DNA of 45,919 nucleotides from assembly GCA_964565165.1 (NCBI GenBank), contig CAZMDJ010000006.1:1-45919 (forward strand), read 5' to 3'. The position numbers and the translations under genes are program-made. Shown here in pieces: positions 24,453 through 32,023 of the stretch. Numbering within the stretch: position 1 is the stretch's first letter; every line of letters begins with the position of its first letter. Source of the stretch: ZLKRG08 sp964565165 (lineage in GTDB: Bacteria; Actinomycetota; Actinomycetes; Nanopelagicales; Nanopelagicaceae). A model generated the notes under the pieces. The model was not told the DNA's origin and ran no database searches. It saw only the letters and a program-made list of their open reading frames with translations.

Positions 24453-25057
24453 TATTTTGAATACCCCAAGTATCGATCCGACCTGTGATTAAGAGCCAAA
24501 CTCATATTCAAAACTAATACTCCTAATAACGAAATTATTACTTGATTTACTTCAAAATAGAATAGAGCTATCAACATTACAATTAAATCTAGAATTAATT
24601 GGGCATATCCAGCTTTGAATTTAAATTGTTCTTGCGCAATTAGTGCAACTACTCCAAACCCACCAACCGACGAATTGTGACGGAACAAAGCAAGCAAGCC
24701 CATTGTCACAATTATGTTTGATATTAAACAAGCGAATAATTGGCCCTTAATTTCAAATGTCATTACTTCTGGAAGAAAATTTACAAAAAAAGATACATAA
24801 AGGACGGTACCGGTCGTGCGGAGAGTAAAAATGGGTCCTTTCTTAAACCACGACAGAATCAAAAATGGTGCGCTAACCATTGGGAAAACCAAAGCCACAT
24901 TTAATTGGGTTTGATTTGAGATTAATAATGCAAGACCAGCCGTGCCTCCTGTAAGAATTTGACCACTTTGGAGAATATTTATACCAACCGCTAGGAGAAC
25001 CGATCCAATCGTTATTCCGAATAAATCTTCCCAGAAACTATGTCTGAGGTTTGCCAT
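24452..25057 (-). CDS. YitT/YczE-type integral membrane protein
   Basis: A 201-residue protein with about five to six transmembrane helices, resembling the YitT/YczE (DUF161) family. The glycine-rich first part (FGITIGSVLLAVGINILQSGQILTGGTAGLALLIS) matches the family N-terminus, where the GGTAG-like turn is conserved. Function of the family is poorly known; export or uptake of small molecules has been suggested. There is no C-terminal DUF2179 domain. It is coupled by one-base overlaps to the gene before (TGATG) and after (TAATG). Confidence 0.75.
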   Translation of the reverse strand: MANLRHSFWEDLFGITIGSVLLAVGINILQSGQILTGGTAGLALLISNQTQLNVALVFPMVSAPFLILSWFKKGPIFTLRTTGTVLYVSFFVNFLPEVMTFEIKGQLFACLISNIIVTMGLLALFRHNSSVGGFGVVALIAQEQFKFKAGYAQLILDLIVMLIALFYFEVNQVIISLLGVLVLNMSLALNHRSDRYLGYSK

Positions 25058-25641
25058 CAGAATATTGTCTCTTTCACTTTCTTACCTTTTGCATCAAATG
25101 TCACCCAAGTGCCAATCTGCTTACCATCTTTGAAAGAACCTGCACGCATCAGTGAGCCATCCATACGGAAAAACTTCCAAGCGCCGTTCATATGTTTACC
25201 TTTGTATTTACCTTGCGCTTTTATTCCTCCATTTTTGTAATACTCTATAAAAACACCACTCTTTTTTGGATAAGAGTCATTTATCTGCTCAAGTCGCTTT
25301 AAAAGAATTTTTTTAAGTAATGGTTTTGGAAAAGGTTTTGCCATTTCAAATTGAATTGTGCCCTTACCAACAACATAAGCTTTCAACTCATCCTTAAGCA
25401 TCGCAGAAATAGATCCTGAAGCAGGAAAGAGACTGTTATGTGCTTTAAAACCCATAACATGGCATAAATTGTCTTCACCAATTGTAAGTGTGGGCATGCC
25501 CCAAGAAATTGTTCGTTTTGCCATCGGAAACATTTTCTCTACCGAGTTGATAGTTTCCATTAGTGCTTTTTGTTGGTCTTTCGGAAACTTTTTTAGCGAG
25601 CTTGCGAATACATCTGCCATATATCCCATTCTGCCAGTCAT
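25057..25641 (-). CDS. DUF1801 domain fused to C-terminal MORN-like repeats
   Basis: A 194-residue two-part protein. Residues 1-110 resemble DUF1801 (YdhG/frataxin-like) proteins, with AKRTISWGMPTL and a later helical tail. Residues about 128-190 hold two to three short repeats of the MORN_2/YwqK type (YYKNGGIKAQGKYKGK, then FFRMDGSLMRAGSFKDGK). The frame opens at 25683; I chose the ATG at 25641, which has AAAGG 5 bases upstream. Other in-frame ATGs follow closely (25629, 25620). It is the first gene of a five-gene minus-strand operon and starts back-to-back with the TerC riboswitch. Confidence 0.65.
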   Translation of the reverse strand: MTGRMGYMADVFASSLKKFPKDQQKALMETINSVEKMFPMAKRTISWGMPTLTIGEDNLCHVMGFKAHNSLFPASGSISAMLKDELKAYVVGKGTIQFEMAKPFPKPLLKKILLKRLEQINDSYPKKSGVFIEYYKNGGIKAQGKYKGKHMNGAWKFFRMDGSLMRAGSFKDGKQIGTWVTFDAKGKKVKETIF

Positions 25642-25642
25642 T

Positions 25643-25671
25643 TTGACCTTTGCCTGTAACTTCTGCAAAAT
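25643..25671 (+). promoter_or_regulatory. Candidate promoter for the TerC-family gene and its riboswitch
   Basis: TTGACC (25643-25648) and CAAAAT (25666-25671) are 17 bases apart, which would start RNA near 25678, just before the first riboswitch helix at 25681. It overlaps the 5' end of the divergent DUF1801 gene. Confidence 0.45.
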
Positions 25672-25680
25672 ACTCCCAAT

Positions 25681-25775
25681 CAAGGGGAGTACCCCAACTG
25701 CTGAAACATCGTCAGTACGTTGCTTAAATTAAGCAACCGGTGTTCAGGTCGAAAATATCGACGGCGGAGACCTTG
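25681..25775 (+). promoter_or_regulatory. yybP-ykoY-type manganese riboswitch
   Basis: The leader of the TerC-family gene has the hallmarks of this Mn2+ aptamer. Helix P1 forms between CAAGG (25681-25685) and CCTTG (25771-25775). The first conserved loop reads GGGGAGTA (25684-25691). The second conserved loop is seen in ACGGCGGAGACC (25761-25772). Internal arms are TTGCTTAA/TTAAGCAA (25720-25736) and GTCGA/TCGAC (25748-25762). The family is well known to precede terC/alx-like genes. Identification is from motif memory, not from a covariance search. Confidence 0.8.
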
Positions 25776-25796
25776 TGTAGTTTCTACACGAGGAGA
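25772..25796 (+). promoter_or_regulatory. Candidate expression-platform hairpin overlapping the terC ribosome-binding site
   Basis: CTTGTGTAG (25772-25780) can pair with CTACACGAG (about 25784-25792) across a TTT loop, with one G-T wobble. The 5' arm reuses the CTTG needed for riboswitch helix P1. The 3' arm runs into the GAGGAG ribosome-binding site before the ATG at 25800. P1 and this hairpin cannot form together, which suggests translational control with Mn2+ turning expression on. Confidence 0.6.
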
Positions 25797-25799
25797 TAA

Positions 25800-26723
25800 A
25801 TGAACGTTTCACCTACAACTTGGTCGGTATTACTGGTATTCGTTTTTGCCATGCTTTTACTAGACCTTTTCTTACATCGATCGCATAACGAAATTAAATT
25901 TAAAGAAGCCGCAATCTGGTCTTCTATCTGGGTTGCTTGTGGAATCGGTGTTGGCGGAGTTATTTGGGCGCAATTCGGCAGTGAATACGGCCTGCAGTAT
26001 TTAAGCGGTTATATAATTGAGAAATCACTCGCAATCGACAACGTATTTGTTTGGGGTTTGTTATTCGCTGCTTTTGCAGTGCCAAAGCGTTATCAACATA
26101 GAGTTTTATTCTTTGGCGTAGTTGGTGCTCTAGGAATGCGATCAGTAATGATTGTTGGTGGCGCCGCCTTAATTAAAGAATTCGCTTGGATTCTCTATTT
26201 TTTCGGAGGATTCTTGATTTTCACGGGAATCAAGATGTTTATACAACGTAACGAACACTTCAACTTAGATCACTCCAAGTTTTATAGTTGGTTACGTCGC
26301 AAATTGAAGGTCACAGACAGTATTGAAAACGAGAGCTTTACTGTCGCTAAAAACGGTATCCGGTATTTCACACCATTGTTTTTAGTTTTGGTGATGGTTG
26401 AATTTATGGATTTAGTTTTCGCGGTGGATTCAATTCCTGCAATCTTCGCGGTAACCGAAGAACCATTCTTAGTTTTTGCAAGCAATGCACTTGCAATTCT
26501 AGGTTTGCGTTCGATGTATTTCTTAATTGCCGACTTGATGGATAAGTTCAAATACTTAAAAGAAGGCTTATCTGTAATTCTGGTTTGGGTTGGCGCAAAG
26601 ATGATCATCAGTCATGCGCTATTTAAGATCCCTACCTGGATTTCATTGTTCGTAATTACGGGGATTATTACCATCTCAATCGTGGCAAGCTTTAAAGCTG
26701 CGAAAGTTAAAGAACTTTCCTAA
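25800..26723 (+). CDS. TerC/Alx-family membrane protein, probable manganese exporter
   Basis: A 307-residue TerC-family integral membrane protein with about nine helices. Family signatures are visible: EKSLAIDNVFVWGLLF with the acidic/asparagine pair, and MVEFMDLVFAVDSIPAIFAVT, where the aspartates can bind a metal ion. ALAILGLRSMYFLIADL also matches. Members such as Alx and the Bacillus TerC proteins export Mn2+ or support metalation of exported proteins. The manganese riboswitch upstream supports that role here. A GAGGAG ribosome-binding site precedes the ATG. It overlaps the convergent SRPBCC gene by 17 bases. Confidence 0.9.
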   Translation: MNVSPTTWSVLLVFVFAMLLLDLFLHRSHNEIKFKEAAIWSSIWVACGIGVGGVIWAQFGSEYGLQYLSGYIIEKSLAIDNVFVWGLLFAAFAVPKRYQHRVLFFGVVGALGMRSVMIVGGAALIKEFAWILYFFGGFLIFTGIKMFIQRNEHFNLDHSKFYSWLRRKLKVTDSIENESFTVAKNGIRYFTPLFLVLVMVEFMDLVFAVDSIPAIFAVTEEPFLVFASNALAILGLRSMYFLIADLMDKFKYLKEGLSVILVWVGAKMIISHALFKIPTWISLFVITGIITISIVASFKAAKVKELS

Positions 26724-27135
26724 GTCCTGCCTCGGCGTCTTTAGCTAAAGCGTTAAATGCTTTTCTTAAGAATGGTGCGGCAAGGGCAGCTAAACCTTTA
26801 AGTTTGAACTTAGCTTCATAAGTAAAGGTTCGAGTGTCACCGTGGTCGACAATTGCCATTGTGTCGATCGCGGTGATGTTCTTGTTCTCACCGCGGAGGC
26901 GAATTACAGAGTTAGGCTTATATTCAAAAACTTCATAAACCAATGAGCTTTCTTTGCCGTTGAATTTAGAGGTGTTCGAATACCTAGAACCTATTCCACC
27001 TTCGCCTGAAATAAGAGTGGTTTTTACAGTATTTGGATCCCACTGGTTGGTAGTCGTGAAATCTGCAAAATAACGGAAGAGTTCTTCACTACTTTTTGTT
27101 GAGGTTAGTGACACCTGCAGAACTATCTCGCCCAT
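26707..27135 (-). CDS. SRPBCC-family (START/polyketide cyclase-like) protein
   Basis: A 142-residue protein with the helix-grip pattern of the SRPBCC superfamily. After the first strand (EIVLQVSLTSTKSSEELFRYFADF) comes the TTNQWDPNTVKTTLISGEGGIGSRY segment typical of polyketide-cyclase-like members, and the long C-terminal helix (LRKAFNALAKDAEAGLRKVL). Such proteins bind hydrophobic ligands. The start at 27135 lies 7 bases after TACCTT and has no ribosome-binding site, which suggests a leaderless mRNA. It diverges from the lipid-modification operon at 27201, so a lipid-related ligand is possible (inference). Confidence 0.8.
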   Translation of the reverse strand: MGEIVLQVSLTSTKSSEELFRYFADFTTTNQWDPNTVKTTLISGEGGIGSRYSNTSKFNGKESSLVYEVFEYKPNSVIRLRGENKNITAIDTMAIVDHGDTRTFTYEAKFKLKGLAALAAPFLRKAFNALAKDAEAGLRKVL

Positions 27136-27142
27136 GGTTCTC

Positions 27143-27148
27143 AAGGTA
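27143..27148 (-). promoter_or_regulatory. Candidate leaderless -10 element of the SRPBCC gene
   Basis: On the minus strand TACCTT lies 7 bases before the ATG at 27135, with AAGACA about 18 bases further upstream as a weak -35. Confidence 0.45.
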
Positions 27149-27200
27149 GCAAAAAACCATGTAAGTTGTCTTTAACCATGCGTAAGAGAGGGAGAGCACA

Positions 27201-28415
27201 ATGACTAAATTAGCCATTGTGGGCTCTGGCGTTTCTGGACTAACCGCTGCATATTTATTGCGTGAATTACATGAAGTAACGATTTTTGAAGCAGATTCAC
27301 GTTTTGGCGGTCACGCACATACACATTTGGTTGATGGACAACGAATTGATTCAGGATTTATTGTTCATAACCAGCGAACCTACCCAAACCTGTTGAGGAT
27401 ATTTAAAGAGTTAAATATCGCTACTCAAATTACAGAGATGACCATGAGCATTGATTGCGATGGATGTGGTCTGCAATATGTGGGTGGCCGCGGAGCAAAA
27501 GGAATTCTGGCTAAACCAATTAAATTATTAGACCCAAGATTTATAAAGTTACTTATTGATGTGCCACGTTTCTATCGTCAAGCAAAAGCATTATTAGAAA
27601 CAGATTTAAATAGCACCATCACTTGGGGTGATTTTTTAACTATTAACAATTTTGGTGAATACTTTAAGAAACATTATGCAATCCCAGTTGTTTCATGTGT
27701 TTGGTCTTCTGGTGATGGGGATTCATTGAAATACCCAGCTCGGCATCTATTTGAATTCTTAAATCATCACGGGATGCTCGAACTTGGAAATTCCCCAATT
27801 TGGAAGACAGTTGTGGGCGGATCCAACACTTATGTAGAAGCAATCCTTAATTTAATTAACGATAAACGCCAAGAGAGAGTCTCCACTATTCAGCGCTTTG
27901 ATGATCACGTTGAAGTAAATGGGGAGCGCTTTGATTATGTAATCATCGCAACCCACGCAAATAGTGCGTTAGAAATATTATCTGATGCAACAGTTGAAGA
28001 AAAGGCGAAACTAGCTGATTTTGGCTACTCAAGTAATCAAACAATTCTTCATAAAAATAGCGCTCTATTGCCCGAACCAAATAAAGCACGTGCTTCATGG
28101 AATTACAAAATGAATTGCAAAGATACGCAAAATAAGGTTGTTGTTAGCTACTGGATGAATCTATTGATGCGCCTTAAAGGTAACGTTGATTACGTAGTAA
28201 CTTTAAATTCAGATATTGATCAATCAAAACGAATTGCAACTATGCAATACGAACATCCAGTCTTTACTGTCGAAGCGCTACAAGCCGCGAAATACATTCG
28301 AAGCGCAGGTGGTCCCCGTTTAGCCTTTGCGGGAGCACATCTTGGTTGGGGATTCCATGAAGATGGTGCACGTTCTGGCGTAGAAGCAGCACGTAAATTT
28401 GGTGCCACATGGTGA
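27201..28415 (+). CDS. FAD-dependent oxidoreductase (flavin amine-oxidase-like) of lipid-modification operon
   Basis: A 404-residue flavoprotein. The dinucleotide-binding motif VGSGVSGLTAAYLL starts at residue 7, followed by the acidic end of strand two (IFEADSRFGGHAHTH). The C-terminal FAD motif is seen in LAFAGAHLGWGFHEDGARSGVEAA. This subtype is regularly found with DUF1365 and a cyclopropane-synthase-like methyltransferase, as here, and is thought to oxidise or desaturate a lipid acyl chain. The start has GAGGGAGAG upstream. It overlaps the next gene by 7 bases. Confidence 0.85.
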   Translation: MTKLAIVGSGVSGLTAAYLLRELHEVTIFEADSRFGGHAHTHLVDGQRIDSGFIVHNQRTYPNLLRIFKELNIATQITEMTMSIDCDGCGLQYVGGRGAKGILAKPIKLLDPRFIKLLIDVPRFYRQAKALLETDLNSTITWGDFLTINNFGEYFKKHYAIPVVSCVWSSGDGDSLKYPARHLFEFLNHHGMLELGNSPIWKTVVGGSNTYVEAILNLINDKRQERVSTIQRFDDHVEVNGERFDYVIIATHANSALEILSDATVEEKAKLADFGYSSNQTILHKNSALLPEPNKARASWNYKMNCKDTQNKVVVSYWMNLLMRLKGNVDYVVTLNSDIDQSKRIATMQYEHPVFTVEALQAAKYIRSAGGPRLAFAGAHLGWGFHEDGARSGVEAARKFGATW

Positions 28416-29107
28416 AGTTAGTAAAAGGAATAGTTTTACATCAACGACGAACGCCGTTTGTGCATGGTTTGAAATTTACAAATTACCTTTGGTTAGTTGA
28501 TTTAAATGAAAACCAAAAGAAGTTATTACCGAAAGATCACTTTGGTGGTGAAGCGCTGACAATGTTGGATGCGGTAAAACATTTTGCCATTAATCGTGGC
28601 GAAGAGGTTTTACCTACAGATAAGGTTTTAGCGTTAGCAAGTGCGCGTACAACCGGTTACGTTTTTAACCCTTTAAGTGTTTATTGGTGCATTGGTCCAA
28701 GTGGTGAAACTCGTTGGGCAATCCTTGAGATTCATAACACCTACGGTGATCGCCATTCGCATTTGATTAAGCTAGATGCACAGGGCAACGCAACACTTAA
28801 TAAAGAGTTGTATGTATCCCCCTTCTTTACTGTTGACGGCGAATATAAGGCGCGTGCAATTATTGATAGCGAGCATGTTGTTGTTTCCGTAAATTTGCAT
28901 CAAAATAACGCGTTGGTATTTAGCGCAAGCTTCACCGGAGAGCTCTTGGAGGCAAGCATTAAGAATCGACTATCGGCGTATTTGCGTACGCCATTTTCGA
29001 CTTTGCAAGCGATGGTGCGTATTCGCGCGCATGGAATCTGGTTATGGCTTCGCCGTCTGCCAGTTATTAAGCGTCCGATCCATCCAAAACAAGGCGGAAT
29101 GCTATGA
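28409..29107 (+). CDS. DUF1365 family protein
   Basis: A 232-residue DUF1365 protein of unknown biochemical role. Recognisable parts are an N-terminal VLHQRRTPFVHGLKFTNYLWLVDL, the central TTGYVFNPLSVYWC, and EIHNTYGDRHSHL, which occur in the family in this order. A YVSPFF segment follows. In many bacteria it lies between the FAD oxidoreductase and the Cfa-like methyltransferase, so it probably serves acyl-chain modification. It overlaps the gene upstream by 7 bases and the one downstream by 4. A GTG three bases in could also serve as start. Confidence 0.88.
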   Translation: MVKLVKGIVLHQRRTPFVHGLKFTNYLWLVDLNENQKKLLPKDHFGGEALTMLDAVKHFAINRGEEVLPTDKVLALASARTTGYVFNPLSVYWCIGPSGETRWAILEIHNTYGDRHSHLIKLDAQGNATLNKELYVSPFFTVDGEYKARAIIDSEHVVVSVNLHQNNALVFSASFTGELLEASIKNRLSAYLRTPFSTLQAMVRIRAHGIWLWLRRLPVIKRPIHPKQGGML

Positions 29108-30273
29108 ATATCCGCGCAGCTGTAGCTAAACAACTACATCGCCGAATCGCGCCGCATGTAGATGTAAAGATTGTTTTACCTAATGGCAAAGTACTTGGTC
29201 CTAATAAAATCAATTTGCCGACGATGCATATTCTTAATGAAAACTTTTATAACCGATTAGGAAATGATTTAAAGATCGGTCTTGGCGAATCTTTCATGGC
29301 AAAAGAGTGGGTTGCCGAACCTGATTTAGCGGAAGTACTAACTCCATACGCCGAACGCCTGCTACATATTGTTCCGGCTTGGATGCGTAAGTTTCGTAAA
29401 TTCTTTGAACCATTTCAACCAAAACATGAAGAGAATCATTTAGAAGGTTCGAAATCGAATATTTCTCGTCATTACGATTTATCTAACGAACTCTTTGCGC
29501 TTTTCTTGGATGAAACCCTTTCGTATTCTGCAGCCAACTTTGGAACCGATGAAGCGACCTTCAATAATTTAGCTAAAGCACAGATTCGTAAAATCGAAGG
29601 TATTCTGGATTTTGCTGGCGTCAAAGCTGGAATGAATATCCTTGAGATCGGAACCGGATGGGGACAGCTTGCAATGCAAGCGGCCTATCGCGGCGCAAAA
29701 GTGCACACCATTACTTTGTCCAAAGAACAGAAAGCTTTAGCAGAGGAACGAATCGCAAAAGCAGGACTTACAAATTTAGTTACCGTAGAAATTCGCGATT
29801 ACCGTGATTTAGAAGGTCAATACGATGCAGTAGTTAGCGTTGAAATGATCGAAGCAGTAGGCGAAAAGTATTGGCCAACATATTTCGATGCGATTAGTAA
29901 GCATCTAAAGAGCGGCGGTCGATTCGGATTACAAGCAATCACTATGCCGCACGATCGATTACTTGCATCAAAGCATGCATATACCTGGATTCATAAATAC
30001 ATCTTCCCTGGCGGGATCATTCCTTCACGCGAAGTAATTGATATGTATACAAAGCCAACTATGCAACTAGTCGACAGCCGCTCAATTCAAATGGGTTACG
30101 CCGAGACTTTGCGACTCTGGCGCGAGAAATTCATGGAAAATCAGGCGAAAGTGCGCACATTGGGTTTTGATGAAGAGTTCGAAAGAATGTGGCAGTACTA
30201 CCTGGCTTACTCCGAAGCGGGATTTCGCGCCGGACATTTAGATGTTTGGCAGTTAGGTTTCATTAAGAAATGA
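29104..30273 (+). CDS. Cyclopropane-fatty-acyl-phospholipid synthase family methyltransferase
   Basis: A 389-residue SAM-dependent methyltransferase of the Cfa family, which acts on double bonds of phospholipid acyl chains. The SAM motif ILEIGTGWGQLAMQAAY follows the family motif SRHYDLSNELFALFLDETLSYSAANF. MIEAVGEKYWPTYF and the C-terminal FRAGHLDVWQLGF are also typical. The product may be a cyclopropane, a mid-chain methyl branch or, with the oxidoreductase partner, a methylated diene or furan precursor; sequence alone cannot tell. It is coupled to both neighbours by ATGA overlaps. Confidence 0.92.
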   Translation: MNIRAAVAKQLHRRIAPHVDVKIVLPNGKVLGPNKINLPTMHILNENFYNRLGNDLKIGLGESFMAKEWVAEPDLAEVLTPYAERLLHIVPAWMRKFRKFFEPFQPKHEENHLEGSKSNISRHYDLSNELFALFLDETLSYSAANFGTDEATFNNLAKAQIRKIEGILDFAGVKAGMNILEIGTGWGQLAMQAAYRGAKVHTITLSKEQKALAEERIAKAGLTNLVTVEIRDYRDLEGQYDAVVSVEMIEAVGEKYWPTYFDAISKHLKSGGRFGLQAITMPHDRLLASKHAYTWIHKYIFPGGIIPSREVIDMYTKPTMQLVDSRSIQMGYAETLRLWREKFMENQAKVRTLGFDEEFERMWQYYLAYSEAGFRAGHLDVWQLGFIKK

Positions 30274-30965
30274 AACGTAAAGCATGGATCATTGGCGCAT
30301 CATCAGGAATTGGTGCAGCAGTTGCAAATGAATTAGAAAACAAAGGCTGGGAAGTAGAGAGATCTTCACGCAGCCAAGGCGAAATTCGAATTGATATTGC
30401 AGATGATGCTTCAGTTACAAACGCAGCAAATTCTTATTTAGCTAAACACAGCAACTTCGATTTAGTTTTAGTAATGGCAGGATTCTGGAAACGAATGTTT
30501 GCAAAGAATTTTGATTTAGAGGTATTTAAAGAACATAACAATACAAATACCGTAGGGCTGGCAAGATGTGCCGCTGCCATCTTGCCAAAGATGATTGCAA
30601 AAGATTCCGGAACATTTATTGGTGTTTCATCAGTGGCAGGTTTCCGCGGCTTACCTGGTTCGAGCGGTTACGGACCAAGTAAAGCTGCTCAGCTAAATTT
30701 TCTTGAATCACTCCGCGCTGATTTAGTAAATACGAACGTAAAGGTGAAGACCGTTTCACCGGGCTTTGTTAAAACACCAATGACAGATGTAAATGAATTT
30801 AAGATGCCATTTATTATCAGCGCAGAGCGCGCCGGCAAGATAATTGTTAAAGGTATTGAAAAAGGGAAAGTGGAAATTATCTTCCCTACGCCGATGGCAA
30901 TTTCAATGAAGCTGGCACGCTTGGTTCCTCAGAGCATTTGGCCAAAACTCTTTAGAAAGGGATAA
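30270..30965 (+). CDS. Short-chain dehydrogenase/reductase
   Basis: A 231-residue SDR enzyme. The cofactor motif IIGASSGIGAAVANEL is at the N-terminus. Catalytic Ser is in GVSSVAGFRG and the YxxxK pair is in SSGYGPSKAAQLNFLESL. Residues DIADD after the second strand, together with RSSR, suggest NADP(H). The C-terminus is extended and ends in a hydrophobic/basic stretch (MKLARLVPQSIWPKLFRKG) that may touch the membrane. It overlaps the methyltransferase by 4 bases and so belongs to the lipid operon; the substrate is unknown. Confidence 0.88.
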   Translation: MKRKAWIIGASSGIGAAVANELENKGWEVERSSRSQGEIRIDIADDASVTNAANSYLAKHSNFDLVLVMAGFWKRMFAKNFDLEVFKEHNNTNTVGLARCAAAILPKMIAKDSGTFIGVSSVAGFRGLPGSSGYGPSKAAQLNFLESLRADLVNTNVKVKTVSPGFVKTPMTDVNEFKMPFIISAERAGKIIVKGIEKGKVEIIFPTPMAISMKLARLVPQSIWPKLFRKG

Positions 30966-30966
30966 T
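30961..30966 (+). promoter_or_regulatory. Candidate leaderless -10 element of ppiA
   Basis: GATAAT (5 of 6 to TATAAT) lies exactly 6 bases before the ppiA ATG, and contains the SDR stop codon TAA. There is no well-placed ribosome-binding site, so ppiA may be transcribed as its own leaderless message. Confidence 0.5.
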
Positions 30967-30972
30967 TCCTCC

Positions 30973-31482
30973 ATGACACAAGCAACTCTTCATACAAATC
31001 ATGGCGATATCGTCATCGAACTATTTCCAAACCATGCACCAGAGACAGTTTCTAACTTTCTTGGTTTAGCAACTGGTGAAAAAGAGTGGACAGATCCACG
31101 CACTGGAGCAAAAAGCAATGAAAAGCTTTATGACGGCACTGTTTTTCACCGTGTAATCGCTGGTTTCATGATTCAAGGCGGAGACCCACTAGGTCAGGGC
31201 TTTGGCGGACCTGGTTATAAGTTCAAGGATGAATTCCACCCAGAGTTAACTTTTGATCGTCCTTACCTATTGGCAATGGCTAACTCAGGACCTGGAACAA
31301 ATGGTTCTCAGTTCTTCATCACTGTTGCACCAACAGAGTGGCTAAATCGCAAGCACACCATTTTCGGTGAAGTTAAGGATGCGGCAAGCCAAGCTGTTGT
31401 AGACAAGATTGCAACTACAAAAACTGGCGCACAAGATCGCCCAGTTGATGCAGTAACAATCAATTCAGTAACTGTTGCTTAA
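30973..31482 (+). CDS. ppiA: Peptidyl-prolyl cis-trans isomerase, cyclophilin type
   Basis: A 169-residue cytoplasmic cyclophilin that speeds proline isomerisation during folding. The catalytic arginine lies in FHRVIAGFMIQGGDP. GTNGSQFFITVAPTEWLNRKHTIFGEV is the hallmark C-terminal half. No signal peptide is present. It stands next to rhomboid, crgA, trpG and pknB, the same order as in mycobacteria. The candidate GATAAT element suggests transcription separate from the lipid operon upstream. Confidence 0.96.
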   Translation: MTQATLHTNHGDIVIELFPNHAPETVSNFLGLATGEKEWTDPRTGAKSNEKLYDGTVFHRVIAGFMIQGGDPLGQGFGGPGYKFKDEFHPELTFDRPYLLAMANSGPGTNGSQFFITVAPTEWLNRKHTIFGEVKDAASQAVVDKIATTKTGAQDRPVDAVTINSVTVA

Positions 31483-31492
31483 CCGTCGCTAA

Positions 31493-32023
31493 ATGCGTCC
31501 TGTTACAAAACTTTTAATCACAGTAATAAGTGGCTTCTACCTGGCATGTTTACTCATGCCAGGCTTGGAAGAACAACTTTATTTAAATAGATATTTAGTT
31601 TTGAATTATGGCGAATATTGGCGATTATTAACAGTCGCGTTAACACACGGCGGCTTAGCACACCTCTTCTTTAATATGTACGCGCTCTTAGTTTTAGGAA
31701 ATTCTCTTGAGTCTGCAATCGGACGTAATAAATTCTTAGCAATTTTTTTGATTTCACAAGTCGGAGCGAGTTTTGCATCGATTTACTTTGGCGCAATTAA
31801 TGTGGTTTCCGTCGGTGCATCAGGTGCAATTTTCGGTTTGTTTGGCGCAATGGCAGTTGTAAGCAAGAGATTTGGTTTAGAAGTAAAACAAATTTATGTG
31901 ATTGTAGGAATTAACTTTGCAATCGGATTTATTTTTCCAGGAATTGATTGGCACGCCCATTTAGGCGGACTAATTGCTGGAGTTATTGCTGCTTCGGTTT
32001 TGTTATCGCCAGCGCGTAGCTAG
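31493..32023 (+). CDS. Rhomboid-family intramembrane serine protease
   Basis: A 176-residue, six-helix membrane protease. The catalytic serine is Ser110 in VSVGASGAIFGLFGA, and the partner histidine is His156 in DWHAHLGG. THGGLAHLFFNMYAL holds the conserved HxxxN region. There is no N-terminal zinc-finger or other extra domain. It follows ppiA by 10 bases. Its 3' end overlaps convergent crgA by 21 bases. Substrates are unknown. Confidence 0.93.
   Translation: MRPVTKLLITVISGFYLACLLMPGLEEQLYLNRYLVLNYGEYWRLLTVALTHGGLAHLFFNMYALLVLGNSLESAIGRNKFLAIFLISQVGASFASIYFGAINVVSVGASGAIFGLFGAMAVVSKRFGLEVKQIYVIVGINFAIGFIFPGIDWHAHLGGLIAGVIAASVLLSPARS

Noticed and set aside
25720..25736. 17-base palindrome TTGCTTAA-A-TTAAGCAA as a repressor operator
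   Set aside because: It lies between the two conserved loops of the riboswitch and is better explained as one of its helical arms.
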